This document shows, piece after piece, positions 17,062 through 25,089 of a DNA stretch of 64,000 bases. Made by a program: the position numbers and the translations under genes. Source of the stretch: Microbacterium testaceum StLB037 (lineage in GTDB: Bacteria; Actinomycetota; Actinomycetes; Actinomycetales; Microbacteriaceae); NCBI RefSeq assembly GCF_000202635.1, contig NC_015125.1, forward strand, positions 620,001 to 684,000. The letters are read 5' to 3'. Under the pieces are notes generated by a model. The model was not told the DNA's origin and made no database searches. It was given only the letters and a program-made list of their open reading frames with translations. How positions within the stretch are numbered: the stretch's first letter is position 1; every line of letters begins with the position of its first letter.

Positions 17062-18731
17062 GCGAGTACCTCACCGCGGCGCGCGCCTGGCTGGCGCAGG
17101 ACCCGGATCCCGTCACCCGCGAGGAGCTCGCCGACCTGATCTCCCGCGTCGAAGAGGGGGATGCCGCGGCCGCCGACGACCTCGCCGATCGCTTCTCGAC
17201 GCGCCTGGCCTTCGGGACCGCAGGCCTGCGCGGAACCCTGGGCGCGGGACCGAACCGCATGAACCGCGTGCTCGTGGCGCAGGCCGCGGCCGGGTTCGCG
17301 GCGTACCTGCGCGAACGCTCCCCCGGCGGCACGCCGACCGTCGTGGTCGGGTACGACGGGCGCCGCAACTCCGACGTGTTCGCGCGCGACTCCGTCGAGA
17401 TCTTCGCCGGAGCGGGACTGCACGCGATCCTCCTGCCGCGCCTGCTGCCCACGCCCGTCCTCGCGTTCGCCGTGCGCCACCTCGGTGCGGACGCCGGCGT
17501 CATGGTCACGGCGAGCCACAACCCGCCCGACGACAACGGCTACAAGGTCTACCTCGGCGGCGCCGACGACGGCGCGCAGATCGTCTCGCCCGCGGATGCC
17601 GAGATCGCCGCGCACATCCAGCGGATCGCCGACGAGGGTGACATCACGGTCGTCCCGAGGTCGGTCGGATACGCCAACGCCCCGGAGGCGGTCGTGGAGG
17701 CGTACGTCGCCGCGACCGCCGCCGTCGCCCCGGCCGCCGCCGGGGCCGAGGGGTTGCGCTGGGTCTACACGGCGATGCACGGCGTGGGGTGGGAGACCGT
17801 CTCGCGCGTGCTCGAGAGCGCCGGCTACCCGCAGCCGGTGGTCGTGGAGGCGCAGATCCAGCCGGACGGGCGTTTCCCGACGGTCGCGTTCCCCAACCCC
17901 GAGGAACCCGGGGCGATGGACCTCGCGTTCGAGACCGCCCGCGCGGCCGACGCCGAACTGGTCATCGCGAACGATCCGGATGCCGACCGCCTGGCGGTCG
18001 CGATCCCGGATGCCGAGACCGAGGGCGGATGGCGCCGGTTGAGCGGCAACGAGATCGGTCTGCTGCTGGGCTGGCGGGCGGCACGCGCGGCGGCCTCGGC
18101 CGGGACGGGCGGCACGCTCGCCTGCTCCCTGGTCTCGTCGCCCGGGCTGCAGGCGGTGGCCGAGAACTATGGTCTCGACTTCCGCGCGACGCTCACCGGC
18201 TTCAAGTGGATCTCGCGTGCCCCGGGGATCGTCTTCGGGTTCGAGGAGGCGCTGGGGTACCTCGTGAACCCCGAGGTCGTTCGCGACAAGGACGGCATCT
18301 CCGCCGCCGTCGCGCTGCTGGGGATGGCCACCGACGCGCGGGCGCAGGGCCGGACGGTCGCCGACCTGCTCGGCGAGTTCCGCGAGACGTTCGGGGCGTT
18401 CGCGAGCGACCAGATCTCGGTGCGGGTCACCGACGTGAGCGAGATCGCCGGGATCATGGCATCCCTTCGTGCTCAGCCGCCGGCCGCGGTCGGCGAGGTC
18501 GCCGTCAGCCGCATCGACGACCTGCTGCTCGGCGTCGACGGACTACCGCCCGGAGACGTGCTGCGCCTGTGGCTCGAGGACGGGTCGCGCCTGATCGTGC
18601 GCCCGAGCGGCACGGAACCGAAGCTCAAGCTGTACCTCGACGTGCAGGCGGGCTCGGCGAAGAAGGCGAACCGGCGTCTGGCGGCGCTGCGGGCCGGAGC
18701 GGAGGAGCTCCTGGGTTCCGTGCGACGCTGA
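17058..18731 (+). CDS. pmmB: Phosphosugar mutase (phosphopentomutase/phosphomannomutase family, PmmB-like)
   Basis: 557 aa, cytosolic alpha-D-phosphohexomutase fold. FGTAGLRGTLGAGPNRMNR near 52, phosphoserine loop MVTASHNPPDDNGYKV near 150, Mg-binding ANDPDADRLAVAIP near 310, sugar-binding FGFEEALGYLVNPE near 395 and phosphate-binding RLIVRPSGTEPKLKLYLDV near 515. The GTG start overlaps the deoD stop. Translational coupling to a nucleoside phosphorylase argues for ribose- or deoxyribose-phosphate isomerisation rather than mannose; the mycobacterial neighbour has the same arrangement (Rv3307-Rv3308). Substrate is inferred. Confidence 0.9.
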   Translation: MSEYLTAARAWLAQDPDPVTREELADLISRVEEGDAAAADDLADRFSTRLAFGTAGLRGTLGAGPNRMNRVLVAQAAAGFAAYLRERSPGGTPTVVVGYDGRRNSDVFARDSVEIFAGAGLHAILLPRLLPTPVLAFAVRHLGADAGVMVTASHNPPDDNGYKVYLGGADDGAQIVSPADAEIAAHIQRIADEGDITVVPRSVGYANAPEAVVEAYVAATAAVAPAAAGAEGLRWVYTAMHGVGWETVSRVLESAGYPQPVVVEAQIQPDGRFPTVAFPNPEEPGAMDLAFETARAADAELVIANDPDADRLAVAIPDAETEGGWRRLSGNEIGLLLGWRAARAAASAGTGGTLACSLVSSPGLQAVAENYGLDFRATLTGFKWISRAPGIVFGFEEALGYLVNPEVVRDKDGISAAVALLGMATDARAQGRTVADLLGEFRETFGAFASDQISVRVTDVSEIAGIMASLRAQPPAAVGEVAVSRIDDLLLGVDGLPPGDVLRLWLEDGSRLIVRPSGTEPKLKLYLDVQAGSAKKANRRLAALRAGAEELLGSVRR

Positions 18732-18809
18732 CGCGCGTCGCCCCCGCGTCCGCAGGACCGGCGCGGGGCGGCGTGCGCGACCGGCGCGCGACCGTCACGC
18801 GCCGACGGC

Positions 18810-21236
18810 TCAGCGGCTCCCGGCCGTGAGAGAGGCGGGCGCGGAGGAGAACCTCTCGTAGCGTCCCATTCCCAGTCGCGTCCGCGCGTGGTGCAGGTGG
18901 GACTCGACGGTTCGGACCGACAGGTTCAGGCGCGCGGCGATCTCGGCATTCGAGAATCCTGCCGCGGCGAGCTGGACGACCTCCCTCTCCCGCGCGGTCA
19001 ACACCTCCAACCGCGCGACGCCCCGTCGCGTCAGAGCCCGCAACTCGTCCACGAACGCACGCAAAGGGGCGATGTCGAACTGCGCGGCGAGGGCCTCGGC
19101 ACGATCGAGGACGTCCTCGGCCGGGGTGCCGCTCTGCAGCTGAAGGCGCAGGAGCACGGGGATGAGAATGGGCATCGTCCGCTGGGCGTGTTCGAAGACC
19201 CTCTCCGCTCGCGAGGCGGCCTCGAACGGCCGTCGGCTGGCGGCGTCGAAGAGCGCGCACACGGTGTCGCGGACGGCGCCGAATCCGCCGCGGCCCCAGT
19301 CGACGGAGACGGCGTCGATGCGCTCGATCGCGGCCGCGGCGTGCACGAGGTCGCCGTTGAGAACGAGCGCGGCGGCCCGGACGACCTCGCACCAGATGCG
19401 CACCGACTCCGGGGGGCTCACGTCGATGAGTCCCAGGCTCAAGAGAGCGTCCGCCGGTTGACCGCGGATGAGCTGGATCGACGCGTCCATGAGGGCGAGC
19501 AGCGCGACATCGTCCTGGCGATCCTCCCACCGGGCGACCAACAGGCGACGCCGCGTGGCCCTCTGGACCAGGTCCAGGTCTTCGCCGAGCATCATCAGGG
19601 AGAAGGCGTGCAGCCGGAACACCGTGAAGTTCGACTCCACGTCCATCCCGTGCGTCTGCTGCCGCCGACGCAGGAGTTCGTGCACTCTCGCGCTGTGCCC
19701 GCGTGAAGCCTCGACGGCCGCCTGACACGCTTCGGCCAGACTGAACGTCTCGTCGTCCGCGTGCGGGGCGAGCACGGCGACGTCGTCCGGGAGCTGCGGC
19801 GCCGACCCGCTCGACAACGACAGGGCGTTGACCGAATACTCCACCCGGAGCCGCCAGGCCTCGTCGTCCGGAGCCCACGCGGCCAGGTTCCTGAGCCGAT
19901 CCAGGGCCGCATCGATTCCCGCGCCGGTGGCGAGCAGAACGCTCACGTGCAGGTGCAGCGCCCCCTCGCGCTCTTCCTTGGTCGCGGGAACGGGGAACTG
20001 CGCGAGCAGACGTTCGGCCTCGGGATACTCACCGAGAGCGACGCGCGCGAGGATGAGCGCGGAGAACGCGGTCGCATCGAAATCCGCCGCGAGCACTCGC
20101 TCCGCGACCGTCAGGGCTTCGCGGGGTGAACTCGACCGCGCGAACGCGAGCGCGGCGCGCGGGAGGATCCGGGCGAGGGCCGTCTCGAGCGACGCGTTGT
20201 CCGTCACGTCGGCCCATCGCGCACAGAACTTCTCCTCCCCCGGCGTCAGACGCGATGCGTGGCAAGAGAGAAGGAGGAGTTCTCGCGCCAGCGCTCGCCG
20301 CTCGTCACCGAGGTCGCCGAGATCGCTCGAGTCGACCACCATGCGCGAGATCACACCGCTGACGGCGGCGGTACTCGCATCCGCACCCGCCGACAGCAGG
20401 CCGCCGTCGTGCAGTCGCGCGAGGACGTCCGTGGGAACGATCGAACCGAGGTGCCCGTGGGGCACCGGACCGAGTTCGGCCAACGCCGCGAGCATCCGTC
20501 GATCCCGGACGTCCAACGGCGCGAGCATCTTCGTCACGGATGCCACGACGGCACCCGGGAGGGCGTCGCTCTGGGGATCGATCGGGAGGAAGGCATGCAG
20601 GCGCCCGCGAGTCGCCGCCGCCTCGACGATCTCGCGCACGAGCGCGGGGCTGCCCCCGCTGAGGTGGTGCAGCGCCATCTGCCAGGCGTCGTCGGCACGG
20701 TCCGCCCCGTAGCGGGCGGTGCGCAGGGTGTCGCCGAGCTCCGCCGTCTCGCGCAGCGAGAGCGGCGGCAACGGGATGGCGAGGGCCGCGGACTGATCGA
20801 ACATCGGGCGGAGAGTCGCCCACCGCTCCGCGCTCGCCGACGCCACGACATGGCGCGGCGACATGGCGGCCAGGAAGACGGTCGGCGTCGCGTGGAAGGC
20901 GTCGATGAGCGGCGCCAGCACGGGATACGGGAGCAGATCGAGGTCGTCGACGACGAGAGCGGTGTCGTGGGCGAGCACGTCCATCAGGGCGGTGACATCG
21001 TCCACCCCCGCCAGAGGGTGTCGATCCGTCTTGCGGGGACCGCATCGTGTCACGCCGTCCGGACGATTCTCGAGGAAGACCGTGGGCCGGGCCAGGTCTC
21101 TGACGATCGACGTCAGCAGAGAGGAGCGCCCGCTCCGGCTGGGCCCCGTCACGAAAACGCTTCGTTTCCGGTGGAAGGCGGCGACCGCCAGAGCCCGTTC
21201 CGCCGAGCGTCCCACGAATGTTCGACCACCACTCAC
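18810..21236 (-). CDS. Large LuxR-family (LAL-type) ATP-binding regulator
   Basis: 808 aa. N-terminal P-loop NTPase: FVGRSAERALAV, then a Walker A-like VFVTGPSRSGRSSLL (GPSRSGRSS, where the usual GK is GR) and Walker B ALVVDDLDLLP near 106. A long alpha-helical middle part of TPR-like repeats follows from about 330 to 725, then a LuxR helix-turn-helix LTAREREVVQLAAAGFSNAE...IAARLNLSVRTVESHLHHAR near 745-790. Start: GTG at 21236, chosen because AAGGGGG precedes it by 9 nt; a TTG 33 nt upstream is the alternative. It diverges from the surface-protein locus at 21500, so it is the probable local regulator; ligand unknown. Confidence 0.85.
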   Translation of the reverse strand: MSGGRTFVGRSAERALAVAAFHRKRSVFVTGPSRSGRSSLLTSIVRDLARPTVFLENRPDGVTRCGPRKTDRHPLAGVDDVTALMDVLAHDTALVVDDLDLLPYPVLAPLIDAFHATPTVFLAAMSPRHVVASASAERWATLRPMFDQSAALAIPLPPLSLRETAELGDTLRTARYGADRADDAWQMALHHLSGGSPALVREIVEAAATRGRLHAFLPIDPQSDALPGAVVASVTKMLAPLDVRDRRMLAALAELGPVPHGHLGSIVPTDVLARLHDGGLLSAGADASTAAVSGVISRMVVDSSDLGDLGDERRALARELLLLSCHASRLTPGEEKFCARWADVTDNASLETALARILPRAALAFARSSSPREALTVAERVLAADFDATAFSALILARVALGEYPEAERLLAQFPVPATKEEREGALHLHVSVLLATGAGIDAALDRLRNLAAWAPDDEAWRLRVEYSVNALSLSSGSAPQLPDDVAVLAPHADDETFSLAEACQAAVEASRGHSARVHELLRRRQQTHGMDVESNFTVFRLHAFSLMMLGEDLDLVQRATRRRLLVARWEDRQDDVALLALMDASIQLIRGQPADALLSLGLIDVSPPESVRIWCEVVRAAALVLNGDLVHAAAAIERIDAVSVDWGRGGFGAVRDTVCALFDAASRRPFEAASRAERVFEHAQRTMPILIPVLLRLQLQSGTPAEDVLDRAEALAAQFDIAPLRAFVDELRALTRRGVARLEVLTAREREVVQLAAAGFSNAEIAARLNLSVRTVESHLHHARTRLGMGRYERFSSAPASLTAGSR

Positions 21237-21318
21237 TGTCTGCAACCCCCTTGTTTCAGGGGTGCGCAAGGCGGCACCCCCTTCCGTTCCTACACCGATT
21301 CCCTCGCCTTTCCCGCCT

Positions 21319-21336
21319 CACTGAGAGGCCTCAGTG
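21319..21336. promoter_or_regulatory. Inverted repeat between the LAL regulator and the exosortase locus (possible operator)
   Basis: Perfect 7-bp arms CACTGAG and CTCAGTG with 4 nt between, 82 bp before the regulator start and 163 bp before the first gene of the surface locus. LuxR-type proteins bind such dyads. The rest of the 263-bp gap is less GC-rich than the neighbourhood near 21345-21430; no certain -10 was identified. Confidence 0.5.
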
Positions 21337-21499
21337 TTTCCGCGCGGATACCGAACATAACGCTGAGGGCCCACGTCAGAACGTTACGTGTGCGACACCG
21401 ATGTGCGGATCTCCGCAAGCCCTTAGCGTCACCACGACCCGCACAACCCGACCCGAACGCGGGCTCCGTGACGCGCGGAACAATCAGGAAGAAGACACC

Positions 21500-22801
21500 A
21501 TGACCACCCGATCATCAACGTCGGCCGCCCGGGCGTGGCGGACGACCCGAGCCGCGGGCGCCGTCGCCGTCGCCGCCGCTCTCCTCATCCCCGCGACCAG
21601 CGCCCAGGCTGCCGCCGTCGTCTCGCAGGGCACCGGCCGACTCGTCGAGACGTCGCTCCTCGGCACGAACGTGCTCGACAACGCCCTCGCGTTGCGCGGC
21701 GCGCAGGCGGTAAACCCGGATGCCAGCGGCGATGTCACCGTCGACCAGCCGCTCGACGCCTCGGCCATCGCGGGACTCATCGGCCTCTCGGCGGGATCGA
21801 CGAACCTCTTCGGCGACAACGGAATCATCCAACTCGGCGCCGTCGGCCAGTACGCGCAGGCGCGCGACGACGGCAGCTCGTCCGCGTTCTCCGGGGCCGT
21901 CTCGGCCGCGCCCAGCCTCATCGGTGTCGGCACGGTCACCCCGTCCAGCGTCGGCTCGCCCTCCGCGAACCAGTCGGCGACCTTCCGCCTGGGATCGGCG
22001 TCGGCACCCGTCGGGCTGCAGGTGGACCTCGGTGTGCTGGCCGCCTCGGCTCAGCAAGCCGCCGACGGCACGCAGACCGGCCAGTACGTGCTGTCGGACG
22101 CCGGTTTCGCGGTCGACGGGACGGTCGTCTCCGGCGCGCTCGCGATCGTCAACCCGGCGCTGAACACGCTGATCGCCCTCGCGAACACCAGCGGCGCGGG
22201 ACTGACGAACCCCTTCGCATCGGGCAAGATCCAACTGACCCTCGACGACCTCACGTCGGCCGCCGGTGTCGCCAGCGTCAACGATCTGCCGCCGGGCACC
22301 GACCTGCTCTCCTACGTCCCGCAGGCCGTCGCGAACAAGATCATCAGCCAGGTCAACGGGGTGCTGGACGCGGCGAGCGCTCTCGCCGCCAACCTGCGCT
22401 CGAACATCTTCACCGCGCCGGCGGGCATCGCCCTGCAAGCGGCCGTCAACACGGCCAAGGCGACGATCGTCCCCGTGCTGAACGGGATCAGCAGCACCGT
22501 CGTCACCCCGCTCGGCAATGCCCTGACGCAGCTGGCGCAGATGCAGGTCAACGTGCAGTCGACCGGTTCCGACGGTTCGTTCACGCAGACCGCGCTGCGG
22601 CTCGGCCTCGGCCCGTCCGGGTCTCTGGCGAGTGTGAACCTCGCGAACGCGACGGTGGGCCCGAACGCCGGACAGCTCGCCGTTCCGGTCGCCGGTCCCG
22701 AGTCGTTGGCCCTGGCCGGCGGTTTCGTCGGCGTCGGGGCGATCGTCATGGCGAGGATCGCGCTGCGTCGCCGCACCCGCCCGGCATCCATCCGGAGCTG
22801 A
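21500..22801 (+). CDS. Secreted protein with PEP-CTERM-like C-terminal sorting signal (choice-of-anchor G-like)
   Basis: 433 aa. Signal peptide: Arg-rich start, hydrophobic core AVAVAAALLIPA and a cleavage-like ATSAQA/AAV after about residue 37. The mature part is Ala/Gly/Ser/Thr-rich with almost no charge and no cysteine, containing GDNGIIQLGAVGQYAQA and a region NLRSNIF...VLNGISSTVVTPLG; it looks like a structural surface protein. The C-terminus is tripartite: AGPESLALAGG (about 398-408), a hydrophobic segment to about 422 and a basic tail RRRTRP. That matches the PEP-CTERM layout with PES in place of PEP. AGGAAG precedes the ATG. An exosortase-like gene follows two genes later. The family name is from memory. 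Confidence 0.72.
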   Translation: MTTRSSTSAARAWRTTRAAGAVAVAAALLIPATSAQAAAVVSQGTGRLVETSLLGTNVLDNALALRGAQAVNPDASGDVTVDQPLDASAIAGLIGLSAGSTNLFGDNGIIQLGAVGQYAQARDDGSSSAFSGAVSAAPSLIGVGTVTPSSVGSPSANQSATFRLGSASAPVGLQVDLGVLAASAQQAADGTQTGQYVLSDAGFAVDGTVVSGALAIVNPALNTLIALANTSGAGLTNPFASGKIQLTLDDLTSAAGVASVNDLPPGTDLLSYVPQAVANKIISQVNGVLDAASALAANLRSNIFTAPAGIALQAAVNTAKATIVPVLNGISSTVVTPLGNALTQLAQMQVNVQSTGSDGSFTQTALRLGLGPSGSLASVNLANATVGPNAGQLAVPVAGPESLALAGGFVGVGAIVMARIALRRRTRPASIRS

Positions 22802-22805
22802 CGCG

Positions 22806-23000
22806 ATGTACCGCAACGGCGCGATGGGCGGAGGGGCCGCGATCCTCGCGGTCACCGGCTCGACGGCCCCGACGGCGACGCTCGTCGTCGTCGGGGCCGG
22901 CGCGGCCCTGCTCGGCGCTCTCTTCGCGTGGCGCTCCGTGTGGCTGCGCGGTCACGGCGACGAGGCCACGGCATCCGGAGAGGCGCGACGGAACCCGTGA
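22806..23000 (+). CDS. 64-aa membrane protein with LAxTG-like sorting signal
   Basis: MYRNGAMGGGAAILAVTGS, then a hydrophobic stretch (about 21-41, TATLVVVGAGAALLGALFAW) and a basic tail. LAVTG at 14-18 followed by a membrane span and Arg has the layout of a sortase signal, of the LAxTG kind recognised by class E sortases, but only 13 residues precede it and there is no signal peptide. No clear ribosome-binding site; it lies 4 nt after the previous stop and overlaps the next gene (GTGA), so it is coupled on both sides. Function unknown. It could be a small accessory of the exosortase pathway or a sortase substrate in its own right. Confidence 0.65.
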   Translation: MYRNGAMGGGAAILAVTGSTAPTATLVVVGAGAALLGALFAWRSVWLRGHGDEATASGEARRNP

Positions 23001-24361
23001 ACCCGCTCGACATCCTCTTCTCGCTCTCGTTCGTCTTCCTGGTGATGTTCCTGACCTACACGACGCTCATCGTCGTCCCGTTCGCGCGCCGACGGCGTGC
23101 ACGCGGTGGGGACCCCCGGGCGTTCGAGTGGCACGCCTTCATCCCCTGCCGGGACGAGGCGACCGTGATCGCGGACACGCTGAGGAGGATGCGCGAGCGG
23201 TTTCCCGACGTGCACGTGTGGATCATCGATGACGCGAGCACGGACGGCACCGGGGACATCGTCTCGACCATCGCCGCCGGCGACCCCTTCGTGCACGCCG
23301 TGATCCGCCGGCTTCCCGACGCCCGCACGGGCAAGGGGGCTGCCCTCAACGCCGCCTACGCGCAACTGACGCACTGGCGAGTCGCGCAGGGTGAGGGCGG
23401 AGCCGAGGACGATCGCACCATCGTCATCGTCCTGGACGCCGACGGATCCCTCGCCCCGAACGCGCTTCGGCAGGCATCGGGCCCCACCGCCTTCGGCGCA
23501 GCCGACGTCGGTGCCGTGCAGGTCGCCGTGCGGATGAGCAACAGAGACGACCCCGCGCCTCTCCCGGGACGGGGTCGTCTCGCCCAGGCGTGGGCGCGCT
23601 ACCTCGTAAGGATGCAGGACATCGAGTTCCGCACCACGATCGCCGCGATGCAGGTCCTGCGGATGCGCACCGTCTCGGTGGGGCTCGGCGGCAACGGCCA
23701 GTTCACCCGCCTGAGCGCCCTGCGCGCAGCCTCGTCGGCGCAGGGAGAACCGTGGGGCGATGCCCTGCTCGAGGACTACGAAGTGGGGCTCCGGATCATG
23801 CTCGCGGGATATCGCACGGTGTACGCCCACGACACGTGGGTCTCGCAGGAGGCTCTCCCCTCGGCGCGTCGACTCCTCACCCAGCGCACGCGATGGTGCC
23901 AGGGCGGACTGCAGTGCGCGCGCTACCTCCCGCGGATCTACTCCTCGCGCAACTTCACCAACGCCGGTGCCCTCGAGGCGGCGTACTTCCTCGCGATCCC
24001 CTACATCCAGCTCGCCGGGTCGGTACTGTGGCCCAGCGTCGCCGCGGCGATGCTGGTCTCGGGAGCCCTCGCGCCCGGCGGCATCCTCGGCTGGATCTCC
24101 TCGTCCATGTGGATCGTTCCGCTCTGGGTGCTCACCGGCATCCTGCCGTTCTCGCTCTGGCCGCTCGTGTACGTGCTGCGCGAGGAGCGGCACCCCCTCT
24201 GGCGCGCGGCGGTGTGGGGACTGGGCTACTGGCTGTACATGTACCAGAGCTACGTCTGCGTGATCCGCGCCTTCGGCCGCATGCTGACGGGCCGGCGCGG
24301 GTGGACCAAGACCCGCCGCAACGCGGAGGCCGGACGCCTTCTGCTGGCGGTCGAGTCGTGA
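22997..24361 (+). CDS. Membrane glycosyltransferase, family 2 (BcsA/HAS-like)
   Basis: 454 aa. One N-terminal membrane helix (about 7-30), a cytosolic GT-A domain and three or four C-terminal helices from about 330. Nucleotide-sugar motifs are complete for a processive-type enzyme: FIPCRDEATVIADTL, WIIDDASTDGTGDI, metal-binding VIVLDADGSLAPN near 145, acceptor-site LLEDYEVGLRI near 260 and TQRTRWCQGGLQ (Q-x-x-RW) near 295. The GTG start overlaps the small protein gene, and the stop overlaps the exosortase-like gene. In other bacteria exosortases travel with exopolysaccharide genes, so this enzyme may glycosylate the sorted protein or make its glycan anchor. Donor sugar unknown. Confidence 0.85.
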   Translation: MNPLDILFSLSFVFLVMFLTYTTLIVVPFARRRRARGGDPRAFEWHAFIPCRDEATVIADTLRRMRERFPDVHVWIIDDASTDGTGDIVSTIAAGDPFVHAVIRRLPDARTGKGAALNAAYAQLTHWRVAQGEGGAEDDRTIVIVLDADGSLAPNALRQASGPTAFGAADVGAVQVAVRMSNRDDPAPLPGRGRLAQAWARYLVRMQDIEFRTTIAAMQVLRMRTVSVGLGGNGQFTRLSALRAASSAQGEPWGDALLEDYEVGLRIMLAGYRTVYAHDTWVSQEALPSARRLLTQRTRWCQGGLQCARYLPRIYSSRNFTNAGALEAAYFLAIPYIQLAGSVLWPSVAAAMLVSGALAPGGILGWISSSMWIVPLWVLTGILPFSLWPLVYVLREERHPLWRAAVWGLGYWLYMYQSYVCVIRAFGRMLTGRRGWTKTRRNAEAGRLLLAVES

Positions 24362-25089
24362 GCATCGCCGTCGCCGCCCCGCGCACGGGTCGGGCTCATC
24401 GCACGGTCCTCGCCGCGCTCCTCCTCACGACCGCGGCGCTGTTGATCGTCGCGGAAGCCGACACGCGCCGCGCCGAGGCGCAGCTCGCACGCGCCGTCGT
24501 CGCCGCACTGACCCCCGGCCGCGCGGTCGCGTCGGGATCGATCGTGTACTTCGGCATCGGCACGCCCGAGGTCACCGGGCTGTCGATCACGACCCTGTGC
24601 TCGACGACGGTCCTCGTCGTCCCCCTGGTGCTGGTGGCCGTGGCCGTCCTGGGCGTGACGCGCGCCCGCTCCCCCCGGGTCGGTCTGGGTCTCATCGTCG
24701 GAGTGGCCATCGCGGTGACCAGCAACATGATCCGCTTCGGCTCCGCCGCGTGGGCGTACAGCGAGTACGGGCGCGACGGGTTCGACCTCGTGCATCGCTA
24801 CCTCGGCTCGCTCTTCGTCATCGCCGGTTTCATCGCGGCGATCCTCCTCGTGTTGCGCATCGCCCTGCGCGAGTCCCCTCGCCGAGCGATTCCGGATGCC
24901 ACCCTCCGGCGACGCGGTCGTGCGCGCGCCGAGGATGCCCCGCGCACGACCCGCCGCGGCAGGTCCACGGCCTCCTCGACCGCGAGGAGCGCGGCGCCCG
25001 CCACGGATCCTCCCGCCGATCTCGCGGCCCCTCTTCGCCGCGACCGCCACCGCACCGGTACCCGACCGGGCAGAAAGGACCGCCGATGA
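24358..25089 (+). CDS. Exosortase/archaeosortase-like membrane transpeptidase
   Basis: 243 aa. Hydrophobic segments near 16-32, 84-100, 108-124 and 150-170, followed by a basic, Arg/Ser/Thr-rich cytosolic tail (about 170-243). The three residues that define the exosortase/archaeosortase family are present in order on or next to membrane helices: Cys81 (SITTLCSTT), Arg126 (TSNMIRFG, N-x-x-R) and His146 (DLVHRYLGS, H-x-x-x-G). The GTG start overlaps the GT2 stop; the stop overlaps wecB (ATGA). The protein is much shorter than EpsH/XrtA. Inferred role: cleavage at the PES-type tail of the protein encoded at 21500 and transfer to an unknown acceptor. Confidence 0.8.
   Translation: MSIAVAAPRTGRAHRTVLAALLLTTAALLIVAEADTRRAEAQLARAVVAALTPGRAVASGSIVYFGIGTPEVTGLSITTLCSTTVLVVPLVLVAVAVLGVTRARSPRVGLGLIVGVAIAVTSNMIRFGSAAWAYSEYGRDGFDLVHRYLGSLFVIAGFIAAILLVLRIALRESPRRAIPDATLRRRGRARAEDAPRTTRRGRSTASSTARSAAPATDPPADLAAPLRRDRHRTGTRPGRKDRR

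Noticed and set aside
22806..23000. Treating the 64-aa ORF as an untranslated spacer.
   Set aside because: Overlap with the next gene, coupling to the previous stop, and a sensible membrane-protein composition make translation more likely, though it is not proven.
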